55,704 nt of DNA, taken from NCBI GenBank assembly GCA_025359105.1, contig JANYHK010000009.1, positions 1 through 55,704 of the forward strand, in the 5' to 3' direction. This document shows, piece by piece, positions 24,396 to 33,395 of this stretch (position 1 is the stretch's first letter; each line of letters begins with the position of its first letter). The notes under the pieces were generated by a model, which made no database searches, was not told the origin of the DNA, and saw nothing but the letters and a program-made list of their open reading frames with translations. The DNA is from Myxococcales bacterium (GTDB lineage Bacteria > Myxococcota_A > Polyangia > Polyangiales > Polyangiaceae). Both the position numbers and the translations under genes were made by a program.

Positions 24396-26270
24396 ATGCA
24401 CCGCCGCGTCACGCTCGCCGTCTGCCTCGTCGTCACGTTGGCGCTTTTCTTCGTCGCGCGCGGGGCCGCGGCGGCGCCGCCCGAGCTTCGCACGCAGATC
24501 AGCGCCGACACCGTGGGTGTCGGTGACGTCATTCAGCTGCAGCTCCAGGCGATGGTCGTCGCGGGGAGCCCGCAGCCCGCCGATCCGCGGCCAGGGAACA
24601 CCACCGGCTTCAGCCTCCGGGGGACGAGCATCGGGTCGAGCGCGCAGACGAGCCTCCAGGGGGGCGTGCGCGTCGACAAGTTCGGCGTCACCGCGACGTG
24701 GAACCTCCGCGCGGACCGGCCGGGCACGTTCACGATCGGACCGCCGACGGTGAGCGTCGGCGGCAAGCGCTTCGCCGGGCAGCCCGCGCGGATCGTCGTC
24801 GTGCCCGCGGGCCAGGCGCCGCAGCGCCGGCAAGGCGGCCCCGTCGATCCGTTCGACATCTGGAAGCAGCTCGCCGGCGGCCGCGATCCCTTCGGCGACG
24901 AGGACGATCCGACCCGCACGCCGACGGACACGAAGCTCACGCTCGACGCGCCGCGCGGCCAGATAGCGTTTTTGCACGCGACGATCGACAAGCCCAAGGT
25001 CACCGTCGGCGAGCAGGTCACGCTGTCGGTGTTCTTGTACGTCGACCGCACGCAGAACGAGCCCGAGTTCAACGACGTACACGAAGCGACGGCTGGCGAG
25101 TTCCTCAAGCGCTCGCTCCTCGACAACGACGCGCAGGCGCGTTTTCTGGGCGACGCCATGGTCGGAGGCCGCGCGTACCACGTAAAGCTGATCCGAAAGA
25201 GCGCGCTCTTCCCGCTGAAGACGGGCACCCTCGACATCGGGCCGATGACGCTCTCGCTCGCGCGCGCGCGGGGTGACGTGAAGCGCGAGAGCGAGCCGCT
25301 GCGGGTCCTTGTGACCGAGCCGCCGCTCGCCGGCAGGCCCGCGGGCTACGCCGTCGGCGACGTCGGCCGCTTCGAGCTGAAGACGGAGGTGACGCCGCGC
25401 GAGGTCGAACGCGGCGCCGCGGTGGGCGTGACGATCGACCTCCAGGGCACCGGCAATTTGCCCGCCCAGCTCGCGGTTCCCACCCGCGCCGGCGTCGAGT
25501 GGCTGACGCCGGAGACCCGCGAGAAGCTCGGCGCGACCAACGGCACCGACCGGTTCGGCGGGACGCGGACGTTCTCGTACGTCGTGCGGATGCAGGCGGC
25601 GGGCGACGTGGACCTCGGCGAGATCCAGCTGCCGTACTGGGACCCCGACGCCCGCAAGTACGGCACCGCGCGGGGCCGCCTCGGCACCGTGCACGTGACC
25701 GGCACGAGCGCGCCCGCCGCAGCCGACGCGCCGATCGACCCGCTCCCCGGCATGCCCGACGTGCGCGCGCAGCTCGCCGGCGCCCGCCCCGCCGTACGAC
25801 GCCTGAACGACTCGCCGCTCTACTGGCTGGGCCTGTTCGTGGCGCCGCTCGCCTACCCTGCGTTCGCCGGCGCCCGCGCCGCGGCCAGAACCTTGCGTAC
25901 ACGACGCGCGGCGCGCGCGGAGGATCCGCGCACGGAAATGGACGCGCGCGTCGCCGAGGCCGAGGCGAAGAGCCGCGCCGGCGACGCCAAGGCGCTCGAT
26001 CTGGCGACGGCGCGCGCGCTCGACGCCAGCGCGAGCGCCTGCGTGCACGTCAGCCTCCGCGGCACCACCGAGGGCGCCGCCGAGGACGCCCTCGCGAAGG
26101 CCGGCCTGGGCGCGGACGACGCGCGCGCGCTGGCCGCGCTCTACCGCACGTGCCAGGCCGCGCGTTTCTCTCCCGAGGATATTCCCGTCGCCGAAGCGAA
26201 GGCGCGCTGGAGCCAGGCGCGCGCCCTGCTCAAGGCGCTGGGCAAGGCGCCGAAGGCCCGCGCGGCATGA
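24396..26270 (+). CDS. batD: BatD protein
   Basis: The 624-residue product has a signal peptide (LVVTLALFFVARGAAA), tandem Ig-like beta domains with the BatD signature SVGGKRFAGQPARIVVVP and KVTVGEQVTLSVFLYVDR, a transmembrane helix (LYWLGLFVAPLAYPAFAG, near residue 475), and a cytoplasmic tail with an Ala-rich helical region. This is the standard BatD plan. It begins directly after the batC stop and overlaps batE (ATGA). The family call is secure. Confidence 0.92.
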   Translation: MHRRVTLAVCLVVTLALFFVARGAAAAPPELRTQISADTVGVGDVIQLQLQAMVVAGSPQPADPRPGNTTGFSLRGTSIGSSAQTSLQGGVRVDKFGVTATWNLRADRPGTFTIGPPTVSVGGKRFAGQPARIVVVPAGQAPQRRQGGPVDPFDIWKQLAGGRDPFGDEDDPTRTPTDTKLTLDAPRGQIAFLHATIDKPKVTVGEQVTLSVFLYVDRTQNEPEFNDVHEATAGEFLKRSLLDNDAQARFLGDAMVGGRAYHVKLIRKSALFPLKTGTLDIGPMTLSLARARGDVKRESEPLRVLVTEPPLAGRPAGYAVGDVGRFELKTEVTPREVERGAAVGVTIDLQGTGNLPAQLAVPTRAGVEWLTPETREKLGATNGTDRFGGTRTFSYVVRMQAAGDVDLGEIQLPYWDPDARKYGTARGRLGTVHVTGTSAPAAADAPIDPLPGMPDVRAQLAGARPAVRRLNDSPLYWLGLFVAPLAYPAFAGARAAARTLRTRRAARAEDPRTEMDARVAEAEAKSRAGDAKALDLATARALDASASACVHVSLRGTTEGAAEDALAKAGLGADDARALAALYRTCQAARFSPEDIPVAEAKARWSQARALLKALGKAPKARAA

Positions 26271-27103
26271 AGCGCGGCGCGTTTCTCCTGACCGCTGCGG
26301 TCCTGCTCGCGCTCGCGCTCGCGTCGGCGCGCGCCCGCGCCGACGAGGATGAGGAGACCCACGGGCTCGTTCGCGACGGCGTCGCCGCCCTCGCCGCGGG
26401 GAAGGCCGCGGAGGCGATCACCACGTTCGAGGCGCTCGCCGATCGCGGCATCGTCGACGCGAACATGAGCCTCGACCGCGGGCTCGCCTACGCGGCGCGC
26501 GTGAAGCTCGGCGCCGACGCGCCCGGCGACCTCGGCCGCGCCGCGCACGGCTTCGAGGAAGCGCGCGCGCTGACCGCCGATCCTGCCGTCGCCGCCGAGG
26601 CCACGCGCGCGCTCGCCACGCTGCGCGCCGAGGTCGCCCGGAGGCGCGCGCGCACCGGCGAGGCGCCCAGCCTCGAGCCAGGCGCGCCCTTCGTGCGCTC
26701 CGTCGCTCACCTCGCGCCCGAGGGAGGATGGGCGTGGCTTTCGCTCGTCGCATCGCTGCTCCTCGGCGTCGGGCTCTTCGTCCGCGGGCTCGGCGAGGCG
26801 CGCCGCGCGCGGATCGGTGGATCGATCTGCGCGTCGATCGCCGCCCCTGCGCTCCTCTTGTCGTGCGCGCTCACCCTCGCGCGGAAGGACGAGCGCGTGA
26901 ACCTCAAGGAGGGCGTCGTCGTCGTCTCGTCGGCGCCGCTCACGGACGACGCGCATCGCCCCCTTCCCCAGGGGCCTTTCGTGCCCGAGGCGGCGCGCGT
27001 CGAGATCGTCGACACGCGCGCCGGATGGGCCCACGTCCGCTGGGGCGCGCTCGACGGCTGGGTCTCTTCCAGCGCAGTCCGCCCGATCGCGCCCGGGCCC
27101 TGA
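26267..27103 (+). CDS. BatE-like TPR and SH3-domain membrane protein
   Basis: The 278-residue protein has a signal peptide (LLALALASARARA), a short TPR-like helical region (to about residue 125), two transmembrane helices (WLSLVASLLLGVGLFVRGL and SIAAPALLLSCALTL), and a C-terminal SH3-like domain (VVVVSSAPL, ARVEIVDTRAGWAHVRWG and WVSSSAVRPI). BatE proteins share this TPR plus SH3 layout. It is the last gene of the Bat series; no terminator is obvious in the 22 nt before the convergent gene. Confidence 0.8.
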   Translation: MKRGAFLLTAAVLLALALASARARADEDEETHGLVRDGVAALAAGKAAEAITTFEALADRGIVDANMSLDRGLAYAARVKLGADAPGDLGRAAHGFEEARALTADPAVAAEATRALATLRAEVARRRARTGEAPSLEPGAPFVRSVAHLAPEGGWAWLSLVASLLLGVGLFVRGLGEARRARIGGSICASIAAPALLLSCALTLARKDERVNLKEGVVVVSSAPLTDDAHRPLPQGPFVPEAARVEIVDTRAGWAHVRWGALDGWVSSSAVRPIAPGP

Positions 27104-27125
27104 CCGCGCACGGCGCAGGCGTGGC

Positions 27126-27560
27126 TCAGTGCAGCGTCAGGCGCGGGGACGCGCACACGGCGCGCACGACGGCGCGCATGTCCGCGGTGTCCACCGGCCC
27201 GAAGAGCGCCTGGGTCGCCGGGACGTGGCCGCGGTAGCGACCCGGGCCTCCCGAGAATACGACCGGCAGCTGCCACCCCGTCCCCTCGATGGCCCGGAAG
27301 AGCGCGTCCCCCGCGGCTTCGGAGAGGCGCACGGCGAGCACCACCGCGCTCGGAGCCCGGAGCTTGCATTCAGCGATCTCATGGAGACACTCGAGCAGCT
27401 GCGTATCGTTCTCGGTGTGCGTGACCTCGTAGCCGTCCTCGACGAGGGCCGCCGCCAGGTCCTCGCCGCGCGCGTGCCCCTCACCCACCTCCCCGACGAG
27501 CAAAATTCGCTGTGGCACGTTGTTCCCGCTCATGGACGAAGCCACGGGTCCCTTGGACAT
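27126..27560 (-). CDS. Receiver-like protein without a phospho-acceptor
   Basis: The 144-residue product follows the CheY-like pattern: QRILLVGEV strand, LAAALVEDGYEVT helix and strand, a central strand VVLAVRLSEAAG, and LPVVFSGG. In a normal receiver the central strand ends in the phosphorylated Asp (VLLDLRLP type); here it is Ala, and the N-terminal acidic pair is VGE, so phosphorylation is unlikely. No output domain is present. The ATG at 27560 has a strong AGGAGG 4 nt upstream. It is divergent from the NtrC-type regulator at 27701 and may act as a pseudo-receiver adaptor for this cluster. Confidence 0.75.
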   Translation of the reverse strand: MSKGPVASSMSGNNVPQRILLVGEVGEGHARGEDLAAALVEDGYEVTHTENDTQLLECLHEIAECKLRAPSAVVLAVRLSEAAGDALFRAIEGTGWQLPVVFSGGPGRYRGHVPATQALFGPVDTADMRAVVRAVCASPRLTLH

Positions 27561-27700
27561 CTCGCCTCCTGGACCCGCCGATGAAGCAGGAGCCGTGCCT
27601 CACGCGCATGCTAGGCTCGTTCGCGCCTCCGGCGAGGGTGGCGCGTGTTGCGCCCGTAACATCGTCACCTTTCGGTAACGTTCACCATCGTGAGCTCTCC

Positions 27701-29074
27701 TTGATATCGCTGAACATCTTGCTCGTGGAGGACGATCCCGATGTCCGCGCCGCCCTGCGCGACGCCCTCGGGGACGCCAAGCATGCGGTCGACGCCGTCG
27801 GCGATGGCGCCGTCGCCCTCGAGCGGCTGGGAACGCAGGTCTTCGATCTCATCGTCACGGACCTGCGGCTCCCGAAGGTCGACGGCCTGACCGTGTTCCG
27901 CCGCGCGCGGGAGATCGCGCCGAGCACCGACGTGATCCTGATGACGTCGTTCGGCGCGGTGGCTGACGCCGTCGCCGCCCTGAAGGAGGGCGCGTACGAC
28001 TACCTCACCAAGCCCTTCGAGGTGGAGGAGCTCATCGCGCGCGTCCGCGCCATCGCCGACAGACGCGCCCTCACGCGCGAGCTGCAAGAGGCGCGCGCGC
28101 AGCTCGCCGGCGCCGTGGACGGAGCGATCGTCGGCGCCGCGCCCGCGATGGTGCGCCTCCTCGAGCGTCTCGGCACCGTCGCCGACAGCGACGCGTCGGT
28201 GCTGGTCACCGGCGAGACCGGCACCGGCAAGGAGCTCGTCGCTCGGCGCATTCACGCCAAGAGCCCGCGCCACGCCGCGCCGTTCGTCGCGATCAACTGC
28301 GCGGCCTTCCCCGACACCCTGCTCGAGGCCGAGCTCTTCGGCTACGAGCGCGGAGCGTTCACCGGCGCGGCCAGACGGCGCGACGGCCGCTTCAAGGCCG
28401 CCGACAAGGGCACGCTGCTGCTCGACGAGATCGCGGAGATGTCCCTGCCCGCGCAGGTGAAGCTCCTCCGCGTGCTGCAGGAGGGGATCGTCGAGCCGCT
28501 GGGCACGAACACCGGCGTGAAGGTCGACGTGCGCGTCATCTCCGCCACGCACCGCGATCTCAAGCGCCGCATCGCCGAGGGCCTCTTCCGCGAGGATCTC
28601 TACTACCGCCTGAACGTCGTCGGCCTCCACATCCCGCCGCTGCGCGAGCGCCCCGGCGACCTGCCGCTGCTCCTCCACCACTTCCTTCGCCACTACCAGC
28701 GCCCCGGCGAGCCGCTGCCGGAGGTGTCCGTCGCTGCCTGGCAGGCGCTCGCCGCCTACCCGTTCCTCGGCAACGTGCGCGAGCTCGGTCACGCCATCCA
28801 GCACGCCGTCGTGCTCGCGCGCGGCAAGACCATCGAGCTGGCCCACCTGCCCGATGACATCGCGCGCGCGGTAGCCGCGCCGACGCTGACCGACACGCCG
28901 CTCCGCCCGCTCCACAACGCCGTGAAGGAGGCGGAGCGCGCGCACATCCTGAAGGCGCTCGCCATCGCGCAGGGCAAGCGAACGCGCGCCGCCGAGATCC
29001 TCGGGATCTCCCGGAAGAACCTCTGGGAGAAGCTCCGGGCTCACGACCTGTCGGACTCCGACGTCGACGAGTGA
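27701..29074 (+). CDS. NtrC-family sigma-54-dependent response regulator
   Basis: The product (457 residues from the TTG at 27701) has a receiver with Glu10, Asp11, Asp12, phospho-acceptor Asp54 (LIVTDLRLPKVDG) and Lys in YLTKPF. The AAA+ domain has Walker A GETGTGKE, the sigma-54 contact loop YERGAFTGA, Walker B GTLLLDEIAEM, and the arginine-rich sensor region YYRLNVV. A Fis-type helix-turn-helix closes the protein (RAAEILGISRKNLWEKL). So it should activate sigma-54 promoters. The start is uncertain: TTG at 27701 places the receiver correctly, and no ATG is close. A histidine kinase (29088-30449, convergent) may be its partner. Confidence 0.92.
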   Translation: MISLNILLVEDDPDVRAALRDALGDAKHAVDAVGDGAVALERLGTQVFDLIVTDLRLPKVDGLTVFRRAREIAPSTDVILMTSFGAVADAVAALKEGAYDYLTKPFEVEELIARVRAIADRRALTRELQEARAQLAGAVDGAIVGAAPAMVRLLERLGTVADSDASVLVTGETGTGKELVARRIHAKSPRHAAPFVAINCAAFPDTLLEAELFGYERGAFTGAARRRDGRFKAADKGTLLLDEIAEMSLPAQVKLLRVLQEGIVEPLGTNTGVKVDVRVISATHRDLKRRIAEGLFREDLYYRLNVVGLHIPPLRERPGDLPLLLHHFLRHYQRPGEPLPEVSVAAWQALAAYPFLGNVRELGHAIQHAVVLARGKTIELAHLPDDIARAVAAPTLTDTPLRPLHNAVKEAERAHILKALAIAQGKRTRAAEILGISRKNLWEKLRAHDLSDSDVDE

Positions 29075-29087
29075 CCGAACGTTGGCG

Positions 29088-30449
29088 CTAACGGCTCTTC
29101 GGCAGCGTGAACCAGAAGACGGCACCGAGCCCCGGCGACGAGCGCACCCCGACCTCTCCGCCGTGGGCCACGCAGAAGCGCTTCACCGTCGCGAGCCCCA
29201 ACCCGAGGCCGGGCTGGGTCACCCCTTGGGCGCGCACGTAGGGCTCGAAGATGATCGACTCGAGCCCCGGCGGCACGCCGGGCCCGGTGTCCTCGATCTC
29301 GATCGTCACGTTCTCGCCCTCCGGCAGGACGCGCACGGTGATCTTCTTCACGGCGCTGTCGCTCATGTACTTCGTCGCGTTGCGGAGTAAATTGGACAGG
29401 ATCGCCGTGAGCACGCCGGGGCTGCACGCGACCATGTATGGCGCGAAGGGCGCGACCTCGAGCGTCGGTCCTTTCTCGTCCATCGACGCGGAGAGCTCTG
29501 CGACCGTATCGGTCAGCACGCGCGTGACGTCGGCGTCGTCGCCCACTTTTGGCTTGCCGCCCGCGCGCGAGAACTCGAAGACGCCGTCGACCAGCGCTTG
29601 CGCTCGCACGATGCACGCCTTGGCGCGCCCGAGCGCGTCCTCGAGCTTGGGATCGCCTTCGCTCGGCTTCTTGAACGCGCTCAGGCAGAAGGAGAGGGCC
29701 GACAGGGGGCTCAACAGATCGTGCGCGACGCGGCGCCCGAACTGCTCGAGATCGGCCGCGCGCTGCTCGACGAGGGCGCTGTGCGCGTTGAGGAGGCGGC
29801 CGTACGCGGCGAACACACGCAGCACCCAGAGCGACGCGAGCAGGCCGAGGAACACGGCCCCGCCGCTCAGCGCGATAGCGAGCTCGTCGCCGGTCTTGCG
29901 CAGCGCCGCGATCGCGCGCACGTCGTCGTACGCGTGGTCGGCGTTGAGCTCCATGACCTTGCCGATCAGCGCGATCGCGTGGCGCGCCGCCGGCCGCATC
30001 TCGCGCTCGACCACGTCGCGCGCGCCCGGCGCGTCATTCGCGTCCACCCGCGCGCGGACCTTTCTATCCGCCGCCTCCAGCACGGCGATCGAGGGCGGGA
30101 CCGTGGAAGCATAGAGACGCTCCTCACCCTCGTAGTCGGGGGTCACCCGATAGGTCTCGAGCTCGGCGTGGACCCGCTGCCACGTCGCGTCCATGCCCTT
30201 CAAGGCCTCTACGCGCGGTCCGGGCGGCAGATCCGGGAGGGCCTCGGTGGCGGCCTCGAGGTCGCGAATGGCGTCACAGGCGGCGTCCAGGTGCTCGAGG
30301 CTCGGAAGGGCGTTGGTCAGAAGGCCGGTCGCGCGCTCGTCGATCCGCAGGTTCCGGATGCTCAGGTAGAGGGTGGAACCGAGGAAGCCGAGCGCGACGA
30401 CGGCGAACGCCAAGAGGATATTCCGCGTGTATCGCGAGCCCAACGGCAT
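29088..30449 (-). CDS. Membrane sensor histidine kinase
   Basis: The 453-residue kinase has an N-terminal helix (ILLAFAVVALGFLGSTLYLS), a ~180-residue helical periplasmic sensor region, a second helix (LSGGAVFLGLLASLWVLRVF), then HisKA with FGRRVAHDLLSPLSAL (His near residue 242) and a HATPase domain: N box LSNLLRNATKYM, G1 EDTGPGVPPG, G2 GLGLGLATVKRF. Everything needed for catalysis is present. I favour the ATG at 30449 (AGAG 6 nt upstream) over the ATG at 30554, which would add 35 non-membrane residues. It lies between two NtrC-type regulators and probably phosphorylates one or both. Confidence 0.9.
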   Translation of the reverse strand: MPLGSRYTRNILLAFAVVALGFLGSTLYLSIRNLRIDERATGLLTNALPSLEHLDAACDAIRDLEAATEALPDLPPGPRVEALKGMDATWQRVHAELETYRVTPDYEGEERLYASTVPPSIAVLEAADRKVRARVDANDAPGARDVVEREMRPAARHAIALIGKVMELNADHAYDDVRAIAALRKTGDELAIALSGGAVFLGLLASLWVLRVFAAYGRLLNAHSALVEQRAADLEQFGRRVAHDLLSPLSALSFCLSAFKKPSEGDPKLEDALGRAKACIVRAQALVDGVFEFSRAGGKPKVGDDADVTRVLTDTVAELSASMDEKGPTLEVAPFAPYMVACSPGVLTAILSNLLRNATKYMSDSAVKKITVRVLPEGENVTIEIEDTGPGVPPGLESIIFEPYVRAQGVTQPGLGLGLATVKRFCVAHGGEVGVRSSPGLGAVFWFTLPKSR

Positions 30450-30599
30450 GATCTCTTTGACTCCACCCGCGGGGCCGTCCGCTTTCGGTAGCACCGTTCC
30501 CGTAAGGTAACGCGGAGGAGTCGCCCCACGCCATCGATGCCGCACTGCGCTCATGGTCTTCGCTCACGTTCCAAGCTCCGTGCCAGGCTCTACCGCGGC

Positions 30600-30614
30600 G
30601 GCACGCACCTTGCT
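30600..30614 (+). promoter_or_regulatory. Candidate sigma-54 promoter (-24/-12)
   Basis: GGCACG (30600-30605), 4 nt, then TTGCT (30610-30614) matches the sigma-54 consensus with invariant GG and GC at the correct spacing. Transcription would start near 30625, only about 4 nt before the ATG at 30629, which implies a nearly leaderless message. That tight distance is the main reason for doubt. Confidence 0.4.
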
Positions 30615-30628
30615 CCACGACAAGGTTC

Positions 30629-31798
30629 ATGTTGGATATTCTGCTGGTCGACGACGATCCCATGATCCGGGAGAGCATCGCCGACGCGCTCGTCGATGCC
30701 GGTCACACGGTCACGCAGGCCTGCGACGGCGAGCAGGCCGCGACGCTGAGCCAGACGCGGTTCTTCGACGTCGCGGTCTGCGACGTCCACATGCCCAAGA
30801 TGGACGGGCTGACCCTCTTCCGCCGCCTGCGCCGCGACTCACCGGCGACGGCCGTGGTCATCATGACGAGCTTCGGACGCATCCCCGACGTCATCGGCAC
30901 CCTGCGCGACGGCGCGGTCGACTACGTCACCAAGCCCTTCGACCCCGACGACTTCGCGAAAAAAGTGATCGGCTCGATCGACGAGCGAAAATCGCTCCGC
31001 AAGACCTTCGACCGCGCCCGCGCCCACGCCACGGAGAAGCGCACGGGCACGCCGCTCGTTGGCGACTCGGCGGCGATGCGACGCCTCGGCGATCGCCTGA
31101 AGACCCTGGCCGAAGTGGACACCCCCGTCCTCGTCACCGGCGAGGCGGGTACCGGCAAGGAGCTCGCGACGCGCATCCTCCACGCGCAAGGCCCGCGACG
31201 GGACGGCCCGTTCGTCGTCATCCCCTGCGCGGCGCTTCCCGACCTGATGATGGAGTCGGAGCTGCGCGAGCTCTCGGAGCTGCGCCCCGGGAGCCAGCGC
31301 GACGCCTGGTTCCGGTCGGCCGACGGAGGCACGCTGGTGCTTCAGGAGCTCGGCGCGATGGCGATGAGCGCGCAGGCCAGCCTCCTGCGTATCCTGCGCG
31401 AGCCGCAATCGCGCGCGCGACGCAGCCGGCAGTGGCAACCGCTCGGCGTTCGCGTACTGGCCACGACGACGCACGAGCTCTCGGAGCGCGTCGCCGACGG
31501 CACGTTCCTCGACGGGCTCTACTACGAGCTCAAAGGCGTCGGCGTGCACGTGCCACCGCTCCGCGACCGCGAAGAGGATCTCATCCTCCTGGTGGAGCAC
31601 TTCCTCCGCGAGCTCACGGTGCCGGGCGTCTCGCCGCCGGGCGTCTCCCCCGACGCGTGGAAGGAGCTTCAGCGCCGCACCTTCGTCGGCAACGTCCGCG
31701 AGCTCCGCTGGACCCTCGAGCACGCGCTGTCGCTCACGAGCGGCGGAGAGCTCGGCTTCGAGCACCTCCCCGAGCCGTGGAGCCTTCGCCAGGCCTGA
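30629..31798 (+). CDS. NtrC-like regulator lacking GAFTGA loop, Walker B Asp and DNA-binding domain
   Basis: The 389-residue product has a complete receiver (Asp8-Asp10, phospho-acceptor Asp52, Lys102 in TKPF) and an AAA+ domain with Walker A GEAGTGKE (about 171-178). The region that should read ELFGxxxGAFTGA is instead ESELRELSELRPGSQRD (about 208-225), Walker B is GTLVLQELGAM with Gln in place of Asp, and the C-terminus stops after EHLPEPWSLRQA with no helix-turn-helix. It should therefore neither engage sigma-54 nor bind DNA by itself, and ATP hydrolysis is doubtful. It may modulate the complete NtrC-type protein at 27701, for example by mixed oligomers. It is the sole gene downstream of the candidate sigma-54 promoter. 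Confidence 0.88.
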   Translation: MLDILLVDDDPMIRESIADALVDAGHTVTQACDGEQAATLSQTRFFDVAVCDVHMPKMDGLTLFRRLRRDSPATAVVIMTSFGRIPDVIGTLRDGAVDYVTKPFDPDDFAKKVIGSIDERKSLRKTFDRARAHATEKRTGTPLVGDSAAMRRLGDRLKTLAEVDTPVLVTGEAGTGKELATRILHAQGPRRDGPFVVIPCAALPDLMMESELRELSELRPGSQRDAWFRSADGGTLVLQELGAMAMSAQASLLRILREPQSRARRSRQWQPLGVRVLATTTHELSERVADGTFLDGLYYELKGVGVHVPPLRDREEDLILLVEHFLRELTVPGVSPPGVSPDAWKELQRRTFVGNVRELRWTLEHALSLTSGGELGFEHLPEPWSLRQA

Positions 31799-31833
31799 AT
31801 CGACCCCACTCCCCGGCTACCTGGCTGCCTCCT

Positions 31834-31897
31834 ACCCTCCCGACCCTCCCGACCCTCCCGACCCTCCCTAACCCTGCCTACCCTGCCTACCCTGCGG
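31834..31897. repeat. 9-bp tandem repeats at the decarboxylase 3' end
   Basis: Four copies of ACCCTCCCG (the last ending in T) run from 31834 to 31869, followed by three of the related ACCCTGCCT from 31871 to 31897. The decarboxylase stop codon (31868-31870) falls inside the array, and the second set encodes its terminal RQGRQG. Slippage would change the protein end. Confidence 0.85.
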
Positions 31898-33271
31898 GCT
31901 ACCCGATCCGCGCGACGCGACCTCGACGGCGCGGATGAGCCGGGCCAGATCGTCCTCGGTCGTCCGCGGGTTCAGGATCGTCGTGCGGAGGTACGTGGTG
32001 CCGCGCAGCTGCGTGCGGACGACGTAGAACTCGCCGCTCTCCAGCAGTCGGCGACGGACGGCGTCCATGTCGCCTTCCCCGTAACGGAAGCAGACGATGT
32101 TGCACTCGGGAGCGACGGGCACCTCGAAACCGGGCGTGCTCGAGAGGCGCGCCGCGAACGCGCGTGCCATGTCGACCATGCGATCGAGGTACGCGCCGAT
32201 CGCCGCCTCGCCGTGGACCGCGAGCGCGACGTAGGGGTTCATCACCATCATGCGCTTGGTGCACTCGAGCGTCCGCTTGCCAGCGTCGAGCTTGGCGTTC
32301 GCGTCGAACAAGTACGCAGCGTCGGGCGAATGGAAGGCGCCGTACGCGTCCTTGCCGTCCTTGAAGAGCACCGCGGTGACGAGCCCGGGGCACAGCATCA
32401 TCTTGTGCGCGTCCCACACGACCGAATCGGCGCGCGCGATACCGCTCAAGAGGCCAGCGTGCTTGGGCGACAGCGCAAACGAGGCGCCGTGCGCGCCGTC
32501 GACGTGCATCCACACGCCGCGGCGCGCGCACACGTCGGCGACGCGCTCGAGCGGGTCGAACGCGCCGGTGCTGGTCGAGCACGCGCTGGCCACGACGGCG
32601 ACGACCTTGCGCCCGGCGCGCTCGGCGGCGTCGAACGCGTCGTCCAGGAGCTCGGCGCGCATCTTGAAGCGCGCGTCGGACGGCACCTTGACGAGGCCGT
32701 CCTTCCCCCAGCCCATGATGCGGACGGCGCGCTCGGTGCAGTAGTGCGCTTCTTCGCAGGCGATGACGGCGCCGGGCAGCGCGTCGTCGCCGAGGCGCGT
32801 CGCCATGCGCTGGCGCGCGGCGAGGAGCGCCGTCAGGTTGCCGGCCGAGCCACCCGACGTGAAGAGCCCGTCGGCGCCGTCGTCGTAGCCGAGCCTCGTG
32901 CCCATCCACGCGAGGAGCACGCGCTCCATCGCCGTCGACACCGGTCCCATCTCGTAGACGGCCATGCTGTTGTTGAGGAGCCCGGCGACCATCTCGGCGA
33001 TGGCCGTCACCGGGAGCGGCGCGCTCACCTGGTGGCCGACGAAGCCGGGGTGCTGCAAGTGGATCGCGTGCCGGACGACCTTCGCGAAGAGCTCCGCCGG
33101 GTCCGCGCCGCCCTGGAAGTCGTTCGCCCACGCCGCGAGCTCCTCCGCCGGCGCCCGCGGCGGCAGCACCGGACCGCGACGCGCGCCGGTGTCGCGCAGA
33201 TGATCGGCGAGCAGATCGACCACGGCGTGGGCCTGCCTGCGAAACTCTTCGGGGTCGTACGCCTGCTCCAT
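31868..33271 (-). CDS. PLP-dependent group II decarboxylase
   Basis: The 467-residue enzyme belongs to the glutamate/aromatic/2,4-diaminobutyrate decarboxylase superfamily: HPGFVGHQVSAPLPVTAIAE near the substrate site, GLFTSGGSAGNLTALLAAR, the PLP-binding Asp in WMHVDGAHGAS, and the Schiff-base lysine in VVWDAHKMML (about residue 289). The C-terminal domain ends in LRTTILNPRTTEDDL, also typical. The closest functional classes are L-2,4-diaminobutyrate or tyrosine-type decarboxylases; substrate cannot be read from sequence. The gene is isolated, facing away from the TPR protein gene. Its last residues come from a tandem repeat. Confidence 0.9.
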   Translation of the reverse strand: MEQAYDPEEFRRQAHAVVDLLADHLRDTGARRGPVLPPRAPAEELAAWANDFQGGADPAELFAKVVRHAIHLQHPGFVGHQVSAPLPVTAIAEMVAGLLNNSMAVYEMGPVSTAMERVLLAWMGTRLGYDDGADGLFTSGGSAGNLTALLAARQRMATRLGDDALPGAVIACEEAHYCTERAVRIMGWGKDGLVKVPSDARFKMRAELLDDAFDAAERAGRKVVAVVASACSTSTGAFDPLERVADVCARRGVWMHVDGAHGASFALSPKHAGLLSGIARADSVVWDAHKMMLCPGLVTAVLFKDGKDAYGAFHSPDAAYLFDANAKLDAGKRTLECTKRMMVMNPYVALAVHGEAAIGAYLDRMVDMARAFAARLSSTPGFEVPVAPECNIVCFRYGEGDMDAVRRRLLESGEFYVVRTQLRGTTYLRTTILNPRTTEDDLARLIRAVEVASRGSGSPQGRQGRQG

Positions 33272-33395
33272 CGGTGCGCGCAGCTTTACCAGGTGCGTGG
33301 ACTACCTACCAAGGGACCGGATTACGCTAATAACTCACCTAAACGCCCGCCAGCCTGTAAGAATGCGGAGGCGGAAAGGCGAGCTGCAGGGGCCG

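Noticed and set aside
30570-30585. Second sigma-54-like site on the minus strand in front of the histidine kinase
   Set aside because: The -24 box TGGCACG is perfect but the -12 box reads TTGGA, lacking the invariant GC.
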